64,000 nt of DNA from an uncultured Lactobacillus sp. (GCF_944327175.1 NZ_CALVGT010000050.1:1-64000), one strand, 5' to 3'. Positions 9,257 through 18,050 are shown, numbered from the stretch's first letter. Made by a program: numbers and translations. Notes: generated by a model from the letters alone, not told the origin.

Positions 9257-9485
9257 TATTATGCCTCTTGCTTTACTTCAAGAATATACTTACAAAATAC
9301 AGATAGCTCCTCAAAACAGTTGAAATGTCATTATTAGTCTCTAATATCAACTATTTGCTAAAGAGATATTACATTAAACTCTTTAACGAGCATTACCTAT
9401 TAATTATAGCACTTAAAAAAGCGGTTTCATCGTCTTAAAAATAATTTGCAAGAAGCAAAAATTAAGGTACAATATTATTGTTAAT

Positions 9486-9574
9486 GGAGAGTTGGCAGAG
9501 CGGTAATGCAGCGGACTCGAAATCCGCCGAACCAATGTTGAATTGGTGCGCAGGTTCAAATCCTGTACTCTCCT
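9486..9574 (+). tRNA. tRNA-Ser (anticodon CGA)
   Basis: The acceptor stem is GGAGAGT (9486-9492) pairing with ACTCTCC (9567-9573). The anticodon arm GCGGA-CTCGAAA-TCCGC gives anticodon CGA, read as serine UCG. A long class II variable arm and a T arm at 9550-9566 (loop TTCAAAT) complete the structure. The discriminator base is T and CCA is not encoded. The 3' half of a tRNA-Ser gene is the known integration target of L. delbrueckii phage mv4, and phage-like sequence lies 80 bases downstream here. The T discriminator is unusual, since serine tRNAs normally carry G. Confidence 0.96.
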
Positions 9575-9584
9575 TAAACTAATC

Positions 9585-9630
9585 AATAATCCCCGAGAAA
9601 TCAATATTCTCGGGGATTATTTTCGTTTTT
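9585..9630 (+). terminator. Terminator of tRNA-Ser
   Basis: AATAATCCCCGAGAA and TTCTCGGGGATTATT form a 15-bp perfect stem with a 7-base loop, followed by a T-rich tract. It starts 11 bases after the tRNA. Confidence 0.95.
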
Positions 9631-9653
9631 AACTAGAAAACAACTAGAAACAG

Positions 9654-9838
9654 CTAGTTAATAGATGGCATCAAGGTGATGATTGCTTGGCCGTTTGACG
9701 GGTAAACCACTACGCCTGTGTCGGTGGTCTGCCACAACTCAACCGAGTACTGCCCAGCAGGCAGCTTGGCCAAATTGGCTGACGATGCGATCAGCGACTC
9801 GTCATCGTTCACCAGCGTGTCCAAAGTTGCCACCTGCT
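9654..9838 (-). pseudogene. Remnant of a phage baseplate/tail gene (BppU-like C-terminus)
   Basis: No start codon is present, but the minus strand reads openly for about 60 codons to TAG at 9654-9656. The peptide includes LIASSANLAKLPAGQYSVEL and ends VVVYPSNGQAIITLMPSIN. The LPAGxYxVELW and TxxGxxVYPxxG pattern resembles the N-terminal, ligand-side domain of BppU-family baseplate proteins in phages of lactic acid bacteria. The frame starts inside the end of argH. It is probably a leftover of a prophage that once sat at the neighbouring tRNA-Ser. The family call rests on pattern memory only. Confidence 0.55.
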
Positions 9839-11212
9839 TTAAACCAGCTTGCCTCTGACTTCATCAACCTGCTTTTGGACTGACTCCGGCGTCGGGCCGC
9901 CCAAAGAAGTCCGCTTGGCCAGGCAGTTATGCAGGTCAATTGCCTGGTATAAATCTTCCTCAAACAAGTCGCTGTAACCCTTGTAAGTTTCAAGCGGCAA
10001 GTCTTCTAAAACCGTGTCCTGGTCAATGCACAAGGCTACCAATTGCCCGGAAATATGGTAGGCATCTCTAAATGGCATCCCCTTCTTAGTCAGATAGTCT
10101 GCCAAGTCCGTCGCGTTAATAAAGCCCTTCTGCGCCGCCTGGTGCATGGCCTTCTCATTAGCCTCCAGTGTCTTGATCATTGGGATAAAAGTCTCCAGGC
10201 ACAGCTCAACATTGTCGATAGCGTCAAACAAGGCTTCCTTGTCTTCCTGCATGTCCTTGTTGTAGGCCAGCGGCAATCCCTTCAAAGTAGTCAAGATCGC
10301 CATCAAATCCCCGTATACCCGGCCGGTCTTGCCCCGGGCTAGTTCGGCCATGTCAGGATTTTTCTTCTGCGGCATAATAGAAGACCCAGTCGTATAGGCA
10401 TCTGCCAGGCGGACGAAGTGGAATTCCCAAGATGACCACAAGATTAATTCCTCACTTAAGCGGGAGAGGTGCATCATCACCAGAGACAGGTCGCTTAAGT
10501 CTTCAACCACATGGTCCCGGTCGCTCACCCCGTCTAAACTATTGGCTACCGGAGCCTTAAAGCCCAACAGTTCTGCTTCATATTCCCGGTCAATCGGATA
10601 AGTCGTTCCGGCCAAGGCACAGCTGCCGATCGGCGAATAGTTCATCCGCTCTTCCATCTGCGTAAGACGGTCCAGATCCCGCATGAACATGTAGGCATAA
10701 GCCATTAGCTGGTGGCCAAAAGTCACCGGCTGGGCTCGCTGCAGGTGAGTATAACCCGGCATGAGGCTGCCCTTGTACTTTTCCGCCTGGTCGCAGAGAG
10801 CCGCTACCAAGTCTTTTAAAAGCTGCTTGATCTGCCCGTTTTCTTCCCGCATGTACAAACGGATGTCCAAAGCCACCTGGTCGTTTCTTGACCGGGCCGT
10901 GTGCAGCATCTTCCCATCCTGGCCGATCCGGTCAGTCAGCGTCTCTTCAATAAACATATGAATGTCCTCAGCTGCCGGGTCGATTTCCAGCTTGCCGCTA
11001 TTTAAGTCCGCCAGAATGCCTTCTAAACCGGAAATGATTTTTTCACTTGCCTCTTTTGGGATTATTCCCTGCTTGGCCAGCATCTTGGCATGGGCAATGG
11101 AGCCGGCAATGTCTTCTGGATACATTCTTTGGTCAAAACGGATCGAGGAATTGAAGTCGTCCGCGATTTGGTCAGTCTTACCGGAAGTTCTGCCGGCCCA
11201 CATTTTTTTCAT
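9839..11212 (-). CDS. argH: Argininosuccinate lyase
   Basis: 457 residues. It splits argininosuccinate into arginine and fumarate, the last step of arginine synthesis. The fumarase/aspartase superfamily signature GSSIMPQKKNPD is present, containing the mobile catalytic serine loop, along with TARSRNDQV and HLQRAQPVTFGH. The length is normal, so the phage remnant directly after the stop has not shortened it visibly. It follows argG by 35 bases under the same T-box. Confidence 0.97.
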   Translation of the reverse strand: MKKMWAGRTSGKTDQIADDFNSSIRFDQRMYPEDIAGSIAHAKMLAKQGIIPKEASEKIISGLEGILADLNSGKLEIDPAAEDIHMFIEETLTDRIGQDGKMLHTARSRNDQVALDIRLYMREENGQIKQLLKDLVAALCDQAEKYKGSLMPGYTHLQRAQPVTFGHQLMAYAYMFMRDLDRLTQMEERMNYSPIGSCALAGTTYPIDREYEAELLGFKAPVANSLDGVSDRDHVVEDLSDLSLVMMHLSRLSEELILWSSWEFHFVRLADAYTTGSSIMPQKKNPDMAELARGKTGRVYGDLMAILTTLKGLPLAYNKDMQEDKEALFDAIDNVELCLETFIPMIKTLEANEKAMHQAAQKGFINATDLADYLTKKGMPFRDAYHISGQLVALCIDQDTVLEDLPLETYKGYSDLFEEDLYQAIDLHNCLAKRTSLGGPTPESVQKQVDEVRGKLV

Positions 11213-11247
11213 ATCACAATCACCTATTCTAAAAAACTTGTCCCGTC

Positions 11248-12477
11248 TTAATCCTTATTCTTGGCATCCAGCTTGGCTTGTACCTGGATCAGCAGGCCGA
11301 AGAGGTTGATAAAGCCAGCGGCTTCTGCCTGGTCGTAGTCTGATTCATCAAAAGTTGCCAATTCAGTTGAGTAAAGGCTGTTTGGCGAAGTTACCCCGGC
11401 CTTGATGATGTTGCCCTTGTAGAGCTTCAACTTAACCGACCCGGTCACGCATTCCTGAGTCTTGTCCACAAATGCAGCAAGCGCTTCTCTTAATGGAGTA
11501 AACCATTGCCCGTCGTAAACCAGTTCCCCGTAAGCAATAGCCAGTTCTGACTTCTTGTGCTGCACCTGCTTGTCCAAGGTGATGGTTTCCAGGTATTCGT
11601 GGGCAAAGTAGAGAATGCTGCCGCCTGGCGTTTCATAAAGCCCTCTGGACTTCATCCCCACCAGACGGTTTTCGACTAAGTCCAAGAGGCCAATCCCGTT
11701 TTCTCCGCCGACCTTGTTCAGCTTCTCCAAAATTTCCATCAAAGGCATTTCCTGCCCGTCTAAAGCAACCGGCACGCCCTTTTCAAAGTCCAGCTGCAGG
11801 TAAGTTGGCTTGTCTGGGGCATCAAGCGGTGAGACGCCCATTTCCAAAAAGCCCGGCTTTTCATAAGTTGGCTCCAGACTTGGATCTTCCAGGTCCAGCC
11901 CTTCATGGCTTAAGTGCCAAAGGTTCTTATCCTTAGAATAATTGGTTTCCTTGCTGATCCGCAAAGGAACATGATGGGCAGCAGCGTAGTCGATTTCATC
12001 TTCTCTTGAAACCAAGTCCCATTCCCGCCAAGGAGCAATGATCGGCATGTCCGGGGCAAAGTGCTTGATCCCTAATTCAAAACGAACTTGGTCGTTGCCT
12101 TTACCAGTTGCCCCGTGGGCAATCGCGTCGGCGCCTTCTTTAATCGCTACTTCTGCCAAGGCCTTGGCAATCAAAGGACGGGCGTTGGCCGTCCCGAGCA
12201 GGTAGCCTTCGTACTTAGCATCAGCCTTCAGACATGGCAGCAGGTAATCGTTGACATATTCTTCTTCCAAGTTGGCCACAACCAGCTTGGCCGCCCCGGA
12301 GTTCTTGGCCTTTTCTTCCAGCCCTTCCAGTTCATCCCCCTGGCCGACATTTGCTGAAACCGCGATGATTTCCGGGTTGTTGTAGTTTTCCTTCAGCCAT
12401 GGAATGATCACGGAAGTGTCCAGACCGCCGCTGTATGCCAATACGATTTTCTTGATCTTGCTCTTGTCGATGTTCAT
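11248..12477 (-). CDS. argG: Argininosuccinate synthase
   Basis: 409 residues. It joins citrulline and aspartate using ATP to give argininosuccinate. The N-type ATP pyrophosphatase P-loop [11 protein letters not shown] is at the N-terminus, followed by the conserved [14 protein letters not shown] motif. AGGAGAG precedes the ATG. It is the first gene of argGH. Without argF or carbamoyl-phosphate genes in view, the pathway upstream of citrulline cannot be judged here. Confidence 0.97.
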   Translation of the reverse strand: MNIDKSKIKKIVLAYSGGLDTSVIIPWLKENYNNPEIIAVSANVGQGDELEGLEEKAKNSGAAKLVVANLEEEYVNDYLLPCLKADAKYEGYLLGTANARPLIAKALAEVAIKEGADAIAHGATGKGNDQVRFELGIKHFAPDMPIIAPWREWDLVSREDEIDYAAAHHVPLRISKETNYSKDKNLWHLSHEGLDLEDPSLEPTYEKPGFLEMGVSPLDAPDKPTYLQLDFEKGVPVALDGQEMPLMEILEKLNKVGGENGIGLLDLVENRLVGMKSRGLYETPGGSILYFAHEYLETITLDKQVQHKKSELAIAYGELVYDGQWFTPLREALAAFVDKTQECVTGSVKLKLYKGNIIKAGVTSPNSLYSTELATFDESDYDQAEAAGFINLFGLLIQVQAKLDAKNKD

Positions 12478-12556
12478 TAATATTCTCTCCTGTAAAATTC
12501 TAACTTACTTTTAATCTGCTCCGTTAGTCCGCCTCATTTTTATCACCTTTTCTATC

Positions 12557-12595
12557 AAAAAAGCCGTCCTTTTGCTAATTGCAAAAGGACGACTT
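12557..12595 (-). terminator. T-box-controlled terminator before argG
   Basis: On the minus strand GTCGTCCTTTT pairs with AAAAGGACGGC across a 9-base loop and six T follow. Its 5' strand directly follows the T-box sequence, as needed for mutually exclusive antiterminator pairing. Confidence 0.93.
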
Positions 12596-12830
12596 GCTCG
12601 CGGTACCACCTTTAATTCCCAGCCATATCCGGCTGAACCCTCTTGATTCTTAACGCGAATCAATCGATGACCGCTTATCGGTCATATTCCCGGCTGCGTT
12701 CCCCGCGCTGGCTCTGTTTCCTCTCAACTACGAAACTCGCTTGAAGAGTCAGGGGAGCGGGTACTACTTCCTTCGCTTAACTTGTTGGATTTAATTCTAA
12801 CAGGTCTCTCATTTTATTCAAGCCTTTTTT
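12557..12830 (-). promoter_or_regulatory. T-box riboswitch (arginine) controlling argGH
   Basis: The conserved T-box GGTGGTACCGCG lies at 12599-12610 on the minus strand. Upstream, stem I shows the AGTAGTA S-turn strand, an AAGCGAG AG-bulge element, a CCCGC/GCGGG helix and then GAACGCA. In that position CGC (12696-12698) is the specifier, an arginine codon, followed by the usual purine. Uncharged tRNA-Arg would pair with it and open the terminator, switching argGH on when arginine is short. Confidence 0.93.
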
Positions 12831-12952
12831 ACAAACTTTTTTGAATATTTCTGCAAAAATCTCCGTAAAGCGTTTACTGTTTTCACTACAAAGCCCGCCC
12901 TTATCGCCTTTGCCGTGGATTGATAATATTTTTCGCTATTTTGATCAATTCT

Positions 12953-12981
12953 TTGACTTGCTTTAAATAATGGGGTATTCT
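12953..12981 (+). promoter_or_regulatory. Promoter of the tandem LysR genes
   Basis: TTGACT (12953-12958), a 17-base spacer, then TATTCT (12976-12981). It lies about 50 bases before the first LysR start codon and diverges from the argGH leader. The strip from 12,831 to 12,952 is AT-rich and shows nothing else I can identify. Confidence 0.7.
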
Positions 12982-13031
12982 TTGCTCATAAAGCGAACTA
13001 GTAAAATCAATCAGAAAGACTAATACTATCC

Positions 13032-13937
13032 ATGAATACCGATAAAATCAAAATTTTCCTTGATTTGGCGGAAAGCCTGAATTTCTCGCGGACTGCCCAA
13101 AACATGAATATTACCCAGTCGGCTGTTTCCCAGTCAATTTCTTCATTAGAGCGCTACCTCAATACCAAGCTCTTCTACCGCAGCCGTAAAGAAGTCAATT
13201 TGACCCCGGCTGGCCAGCTCTTTTACCAGGGGATGCAGCCAGTCATTACCCAGTTCAACAAGGCCGTTACCCACGCCCGGGAAGTGTCCCAGTCAGTCAA
13301 TACCCTCTTAACAATCGGTTTCTCTGGCTCTGGCTATGACCGCTATGCCATCAAGCAGTTGATCCAGGAATACCGGAAAGTCAGGCCAGACGTCAAGATC
13401 TTCCTGGAAAATTACGACCACCGGACCATGGTGGCCCGCTTAAAGCAGGGCTTTTGCGACGTGATCTTGACCAGACCAGAATCGATCGACTCCGGCATCA
13501 CCTTGACTTACGAAAAGCTGCTGGAAGGCCGCTTTTACGCTGTCTGCAGCAAGAGCTACTGCTACATAGGCAATTCACCTGTGACTTTAAAGGACCTGTC
13601 TAAAGAGCGTTTGATCTTCCTGGACAACAGCTGGTGCCTGCCCAAGCAAAATTCCCTGCAGAACGCTTTAAGCCGGGACCTGGCCAGCCTGGACTATGCC
13701 GTGGCTAACAACATGGCTGACTACACCCAGATGATTTCCGCCGGCCTAGGCATCGGGATCTGCGCCGACTTTGTCGTTGACCCTAGCGACGACCAGCTGG
13801 AGCTTTTGCCTTTGGAAAAGGAAATTACTGATGAAATTGGCATGGTCACCTTAAAGGACCGGAAGTCACCGGCCGCCGACTTTATCGCCTGGGTCAAAGA
13901 GCGGGGGCTGCCGGCCACCCACCCGGTTGCAGAATAA
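13032..13937 (+). CDS. LysR-family transcriptional regulator (first of a tandem pair)
   Basis: 301 residues. The N-terminal winged helix (1-60) has the LysR signature SRTAQNMNITQSAVSQSISSLE, and the remaining part is the periplasmic-binding-like effector domain. It is closely similar in layout and wording to the next gene (same length, matching HTH, LTPxGxxFY), so the pair is a local duplication. The ribosome binding site is weak. The effector and targets are unknown. Confidence 0.9.
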   Translation: MNTDKIKIFLDLAESLNFSRTAQNMNITQSAVSQSISSLERYLNTKLFYRSRKEVNLTPAGQLFYQGMQPVITQFNKAVTHAREVSQSVNTLLTIGFSGSGYDRYAIKQLIQEYRKVRPDVKIFLENYDHRTMVARLKQGFCDVILTRPESIDSGITLTYEKLLEGRFYAVCSKSYCYIGNSPVTLKDLSKERLIFLDNSWCLPKQNSLQNALSRDLASLDYAVANNMADYTQMISAGLGIGICADFVVDPSDDQLELLPLEKEITDEIGMVTLKDRKSPAADFIAWVKERGLPATHPVAE

Positions 13938-13955
13938 GGAGCTGGAAAGAAAACA

Positions 13956-14861
13956 ATGAACACAGAACACTTGGCAATTTTTATTAACCTGGCTGAAACC
14001 TTGAGCTTCTCCGGGACAGCCATGAATATGGGAGTCTCCCAGTCGGCAGTCTCGCAGACCATTTCTTCAATGGAGCGCTATATCGGGGCCGACCTTTTCT
14101 ACCGGACCAGGAAGAAGGTCTCCTTAACCCCGGTTGGCAAGGCATTTTATGAAGACATCCGCCCTGTCCACCACAATTACGTGGACACTTTAAGGCAGCT
14201 GGAAGCCCTAAACGAGCAGGCCAGAGACAAAATCACAATCGGTATCAGCAACTCCCCTTACGAAACCTTTGCCCTGTCTAAAAGCATCAAGGCCTACCAA
14301 ACTGAAAATCCCAAGGTCCAATTTAACATTGAAAGCCACAATTACCGGGACTTGGTTGTCCTTTTAAACGAAGGGACTCTGGATATCGTCTTCTTAAACC
14401 AGGACTCCCTGGGCTCTGGCACCAATGTCAAATTCAAAGCACTTCTGACTGGCAAGTACTGTGCTGTCTTCCAAAAAGACTATGACTTTGCTGTCCGCGG
14501 GTCAGTCAAGCACAGCGACCTGGACAAGCAAAGAGTCATTTTCTTGAATGATAACATCTGTACCCCTGGCCAGTACTCTTTGCAAAAGATCCTTTGGCAA
14601 AAACTCCCCCAGCTCAAGGTAACTTCCGCCAACTCCATCAATGCTGCCATGCTCAGTATTCAAGCGGGTCTAGGCATTGGCATCCTGCCCAACTTCCTTT
14701 TGCCTAACCAGCTGCAGGACTTAACGGTCGTTCCCCTTTCCGGCAAAAACGAAGTCAGCTACGGCACGGCCATTAATGAACACACCATGTCCGCTGCCAG
14801 CCAGGACTTTTATGACTGGCTGGAAACAGACAAATTGCCAGCCATGCATGAACTGGCTTAA
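13956..14861 (+). CDS. LysR-family transcriptional regulator (second of the tandem pair)
   Basis: 301 residues, a paralogue of the gene just upstream, from which it is separated by 18 bases containing AAGGAG. HTH residues SGTAMNMGVSQSAVSQTISSME and an effector-binding domain are visible. The two share a promoter and a terminator. Such pairs can form mixed oligomers, but nothing in the sequence proves this. Confidence 0.9.
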   Translation: MNTEHLAIFINLAETLSFSGTAMNMGVSQSAVSQTISSMERYIGADLFYRTRKKVSLTPVGKAFYEDIRPVHHNYVDTLRQLEALNEQARDKITIGISNSPYETFALSKSIKAYQTENPKVQFNIESHNYRDLVVLLNEGTLDIVFLNQDSLGSGTNVKFKALLTGKYCAVFQKDYDFAVRGSVKHSDLDKQRVIFLNDNICTPGQYSLQKILWQKLPQLKVTSANSINAAMLSIQAGLGIGILPNFLLPNQLQDLTVVPLSGKNEVSYGTAINEHTMSAASQDFYDWLETDKLPAMHELA

Positions 14862-14864
14862 ATT

Positions 14865-14901
14865 AAAAGGCTAGAAGCACTTACTGCTTCTAGCCTTTTT
14901 G
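14865..14901. terminator. Bidirectional terminator between convergent units
   Basis: AAAAGGCTAGAAGCA pairs with TGCTTCTAGCCTTTTT around a 5-base loop. T-runs exist on both strands, so it can end the LysR pair on the plus strand and the ATPase cassette on the minus strand. Confidence 0.93.
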
Positions 14902-14910
14902 CATGCTATT

Positions 14911-15126
14911 TCAAATTTTCCTTGGCACTTCCTGGACCCGGTCAGCAAATTCTTCCTGCAGGAACTTAATGTCTTCGTCATACTGGCGGATCAGCTTGGT
15001 CTGGTAGGCCTTCAGCTTGATCAAGGTCGACATCTTTTTCCTGGGAACCGCTGCGTTTTCGGCTGCCGTGTCGGTCAAAAGGGCCCCGAAGACGATCTGC
15101 CAGCGGCTTCTCCGCTTCTCGTCCAA
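14911..15126 (-). CDS. Small protein of unknown function, possibly frameshifted at its start
   Basis: 71 residues if translation begins at TTG 15126. The frame reads on upstream as QLGRDELKQI before a stop. An ATG at 15158-15160 with a good AGAGGGA site upstream opens a different frame (MTAGQR, then stop). One missing or extra base near 15150 would join the two into a protein of about 80 residues. The visible part is basic at the start (EKRRSRW) and helical toward the end (LIRQYDEDIKFLQEEFADRV). It is the last gene of the ATPase cassette. I recognise no family. Confidence 0.5.
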   Translation of the reverse strand: MDEKRRSRWQIVFGALLTDTAAENAAVPRKKMSTLIKLKAYQTKLIRQYDEDIKFLQEEFADRVQEVPRKI

Positions 15127-15176
15127 AATCTGCTTTAGTTCATCTCTGCCCAGCTGTCATTGCCGTCCCTCTGTTC

Positions 15177-15578
15177 TTAAGCCAGGGCTTCCTTCAGCGG
15201 CTTAAAGCGCTTGTCGCCCGTGGAAAAATCTCTGACCAGCCACTGGAAGTCACCTTCATACTTGCAGTACAAGAAGCAGCAGGCCAGGTAGTCTCCCTGC
15301 TCTTCAGTTGCCCGGTCAAAGACTTCCGTGTCCACGTAATTTTCCAAGACCAATTGGTCTTCATGTTCGTCCCGGTAGTAGGCCCGGCTTTCTTCCGCCG
15401 TCTTCCCCAGGCTCTTTAAGTCGCCCAAATTGACCAGGGCCAGGACTTGCTCATAGTCCTGGTAGTTTTCCTCCAGAATCCGGCCGGCGGTTTCCAAGTC
15501 CCCGTCATGGTCCAAGACCAGGCTGGAAACGGTATTGTCTTTTTCTTGAACGGCAATCATGCTTTGCGTGTCGGTCAT
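15177..15578 (-). CDS. Acidic protein of unknown function, partner of the large ATPase
   Basis: 133 residues, strongly acidic and probably alpha/beta. It contains an aromatic cluster near the C-terminus (CCFLYCKYEGDFQWLVRDF). There is no signal peptide or membrane segment. It starts 21 bases after the ATPase stop with GAAAGAAG as ribosome binding site, so it is co-transcribed. No known domain was recognised. Confidence 0.7.
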   Translation of the reverse strand: MTDTQSMIAVQEKDNTVSSLVLDHDGDLETAGRILEENYQDYEQVLALVNLGDLKSLGKTAEESRAYYRDEHEDQLVLENYVDTEVFDRATEEQGDYLACCFLYCKYEGDFQWLVRDFSTGDKRFKPLKEALA

Positions 15579-15599
15579 CTTATTCTTCTTTCTAAAAAA

Positions 15600-18050
15600 T
15601 TACTTGAAAAAGCGGTCGAAAAAGCCCCGCGGCTTCTTTTCCTCGCTCTTGGCGGCTTCCGCGGCCTTCTTGGCCTGGGCCAGTTCATCCTGCAGCTTCT
15701 GGATCTGGTCAGCCTGCTCCTTCTTCTCAGCTTCTGCCTGCTGCTGCTTTTCAGCCTGGGCTTCTTTTTCCGCCAAAAGCTGGGCGTTCTGTTCAGTGAC
15801 CTTCATCATCCGGTCCATCATTTCGGCATTCTTCTTCAAATATGGAGCAATGTTTTCGCCCATTCTCTGCCCCTGGACTTCCGCAGCGGCTCTGGCCTTT
15901 TCCATTTCAAAGCGCTCAGCCGCGATCCCGGTTTCCTTCTCATAGCGCTCAGTCAGCAAGTGGTTGCCCTGCCAGAGGTCCATATTGGCCATCTTGACTG
16001 TCAGCCCCTGGCTGTCAAAAGTCTTGCAGATCTCAGCTGAAGCCGGCAGGTAGGCAAAGTAGCGGTTGATGTCATTGCCCTTGTTGGGGAAGACCCGGGC
16101 GGGAATCATGCATTCCGGATTGTCCCGGGTAAAGGTGATTTCCCGCAAAGTCGCCTCATCGTGCAAGAGAATGCTCCAGTTCCGCCGGCCCAGGTCCTCA
16201 ACGATATTGTAGTTCTTCATCTGGAAGTAGTACTTAGTTTCCGTGTTGACCAGGCCATATTCTTCAACCAACTGCCAAAAGGCGTGCTTGACCGGGTAGA
16301 GGAAGTCCCGCTTGAGCTGCAAGTAGTCCTCATCGTCCATCTCTTCCAGCCAGCGGTCGATCTGCCGGGTCAGGTAAAGAAAGAGGGTGTTGTTCAGCCA
16401 GTGTCCATGGTTGTCGGTATTGCCGTCCAGGTATTCAAAAAAGTGGATGTCCGCGTCCGTCTTCTTGCGGAACTGGTTGCCCTGGCTGATCACGTAGCCC
16501 CTGCGGCCAACTTCCGTCAAAAGCTCGATATCCTTGCCCTTGCTGTTCATGCTGAAAATGGCCACTGGTTCCACCCCCAGTTTCTTGCCATGCCGGTTGC
16601 TCCGCTTTTTCAAAAAGCTCTGGGCAGCGCTGGAAGAAAAGAGGGAGACTTCCGGGTCATCGATGCAGATCGGAGTGATGACCTGGTCTTCATCCATGTA
16701 GTGGTCGGTAAAGTTCCAGATATTCTTGTTGATGACCTTAGGGTTAGAGCTGTAGGCGCTGACCCGGTCCTGTTTGCTCAGGCTCTTGCCGGCCAGCAGC
16801 TTCTTTCTGACCGCTGCCGTCATCCCGAAGAGCTTGTCTTCTGAACTGGCCTGGACGATCTCCTTGGTATTGCCGATGGTCAAGTTGGAGGCAATTTTAA
16901 GCAGGGTCGACTTGCCAGTTTCCCCCTGCCCGACCAGGCCGGCCACGATCGGGACGTCTTCCACGATCCCGTTTCGCTCGTCGATGGCCTGGCGGATCTT
17001 CCAGATACTGCCGCTTTCCAGGACATACATCAAGAAGGAGAAGGCCGCCTGGGATTCATTGTCCTGCTTGCGGTCCCGGTAGAAGCGGATAATGTCAAAA
17101 ATCGCTGACACGTCTTGCCGGGTCGGCTTTTGAACCGCGACTGGTTCTTCCTGGTAGGAGTCGATCGCCGGCTTCTCCAGAATCGTCCCGGTTACTGGGT
17201 CTTGTAGATAAAGCGGACGCGGATAGTGGGCCTTCTCATCCGGTAAAACAATTGCTTCACCGTTTTCATTGCCCTCGCCAAAGACGATCTGACTGAGCCG
17301 CTGGCTTAATTCTTCGTCAGCTAGGATCTGTCCGCCAGTCAAATCCTCCTTGTCAATCCCGCTTTTGAAACGGAGAAGCTTGGCCGTCTTCTTGAAGGAC
17401 ACGCTGGCCTGGCTTTGGCCTAATTGCCCTAGCCGGGTTGCTTCTTTGAAGTCCTTTAAAGGAGCTGTCGCCAGCTTGTCTGCCAAGCCGCTGACTTCCA
17501 GCAGGTACTGGGACCGCTTGTCTTCTGCCTGGTCCAAATAGCCCTGGTAGATTTCTTTGTTTAAAATATCGCTCGCCTTAGCCGTCAGCTCTTTAACCAG
17601 CTGCTGGACCATGGCCCAGTCATCCCCGGTCTTATCCCCGCTGCTTAAAGCGTAAGTGGCCCCCTGCCCCCAGTAGAAGCGGTACTTGTCTTTCCCCGTC
17701 AGCAAGAAGAAGCTGCTTTCTTTTTCTGGCAAAAAGCTAACCGCTAGCCGGCCGGCAGCCAGTTTTTCCTTTAAGTCCGGGCAGTCGCCAGCCAAAAGCG
17801 GAAAAAGCCGGGACAGTTCGCTTGCCGCGGAGAGTTCGGGAACTTCCTCATCCCCAAAAAGCAGGCAAAGATCTGCCTGGTCAAACAATGAAGTAAATTC
17901 CCGGTCCAGCAGGCTCCAGTCGGGAGCGGCCAGGGCGGCCGTCAGGCTCCCGTATTCTTCCCCTACTTCCTTGATGTCTTCCAGCAAGCCGTGCTGGATC
18001 AGTAACTTGCGCTGAGTATCAATAATCCTTGCCATCTGATTTATTCCCAT
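15600..18050 (-). CDS. Large P-loop ATPase with coiled coil, uncharacterised
   Basis: 816 residues (811 if the ATG at 18035 is used; neither start has a strong ribosome binding site). Residues of about 30-165 look like a degenerate phospholipase-D-type fold (SFLPEKESSFFLLTGKDK) without the HKD residues; this is weak inference. The NTPase part has the P-loop GQGETGKSTLLK, a Walker B-like ICIDDPE and a strand ending in Asn (VAIFSMNS), followed by EVGRRGYVIS, where arginine could act as sensor or finger. This order resembles AAA+ or superfamily 3 helicases of phages. From about residue 700 comes a long Ala/Glu/Lys/Gln coiled coil, ending in a basic-aromatic tail KKPRGFFDRFFK. Two small genes follow in the same transcript. 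Confidence 0.75.
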   Translation of the reverse strand: MGINQMARIIDTQRKLLIQHGLLEDIKEVGEEYGSLTAALAAPDWSLLDREFTSLFDQADLCLLFGDEEVPELSAASELSRLFPLLAGDCPDLKEKLAAGRLAVSFLPEKESSFFLLTGKDKYRFYWGQGATYALSSGDKTGDDWAMVQQLVKELTAKASDILNKEIYQGYLDQAEDKRSQYLLEVSGLADKLATAPLKDFKEATRLGQLGQSQASVSFKKTAKLLRFKSGIDKEDLTGGQILADEELSQRLSQIVFGEGNENGEAIVLPDEKAHYPRPLYLQDPVTGTILEKPAIDSYQEEPVAVQKPTRQDVSAIFDIIRFYRDRKQDNESQAAFSFLMYVLESGSIWKIRQAIDERNGIVEDVPIVAGLVGQGETGKSTLLKIASNLTIGNTKEIVQASSEDKLFGMTAAVRKKLLAGKSLSKQDRVSAYSSNPKVINKNIWNFTDHYMDEDQVITPICIDDPEVSLFSSSAAQSFLKKRSNRHGKKLGVEPVAIFSMNSKGKDIELLTEVGRRGYVISQGNQFRKKTDADIHFFEYLDGNTDNHGHWLNNTLFLYLTRQIDRWLEEMDDEDYLQLKRDFLYPVKHAFWQLVEEYGLVNTETKYYFQMKNYNIVEDLGRRNWSILLHDEATLREITFTRDNPECMIPARVFPNKGNDINRYFAYLPASAEICKTFDSQGLTVKMANMDLWQGNHLLTERYEKETGIAAERFEMEKARAAAEVQGQRMGENIAPYLKKNAEMMDRMMKVTEQNAQLLAEKEAQAEKQQQAEAEKKEQADQIQKLQDELAQAKKAAEAAKSEEKKPRGFFDRFFK

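Noticed and set aside
9413..9604. 63-codon minus-strand frame over the tRNA-Ser
   Set aside because: It is the complement of the tRNA and its terminator, with no coding evidence.
9802..9993. 63-codon minus frame across the end of argH
   Set aside because: It is argH in another frame for most of its length. The phage-like peptide is in a different frame from it.
16161..16844. 227-codon plus-strand frame opposite the large ATPase
   Set aside because: The minus frame carries the P-loop and is far longer. The plus frame has no promoter or ribosome binding site.
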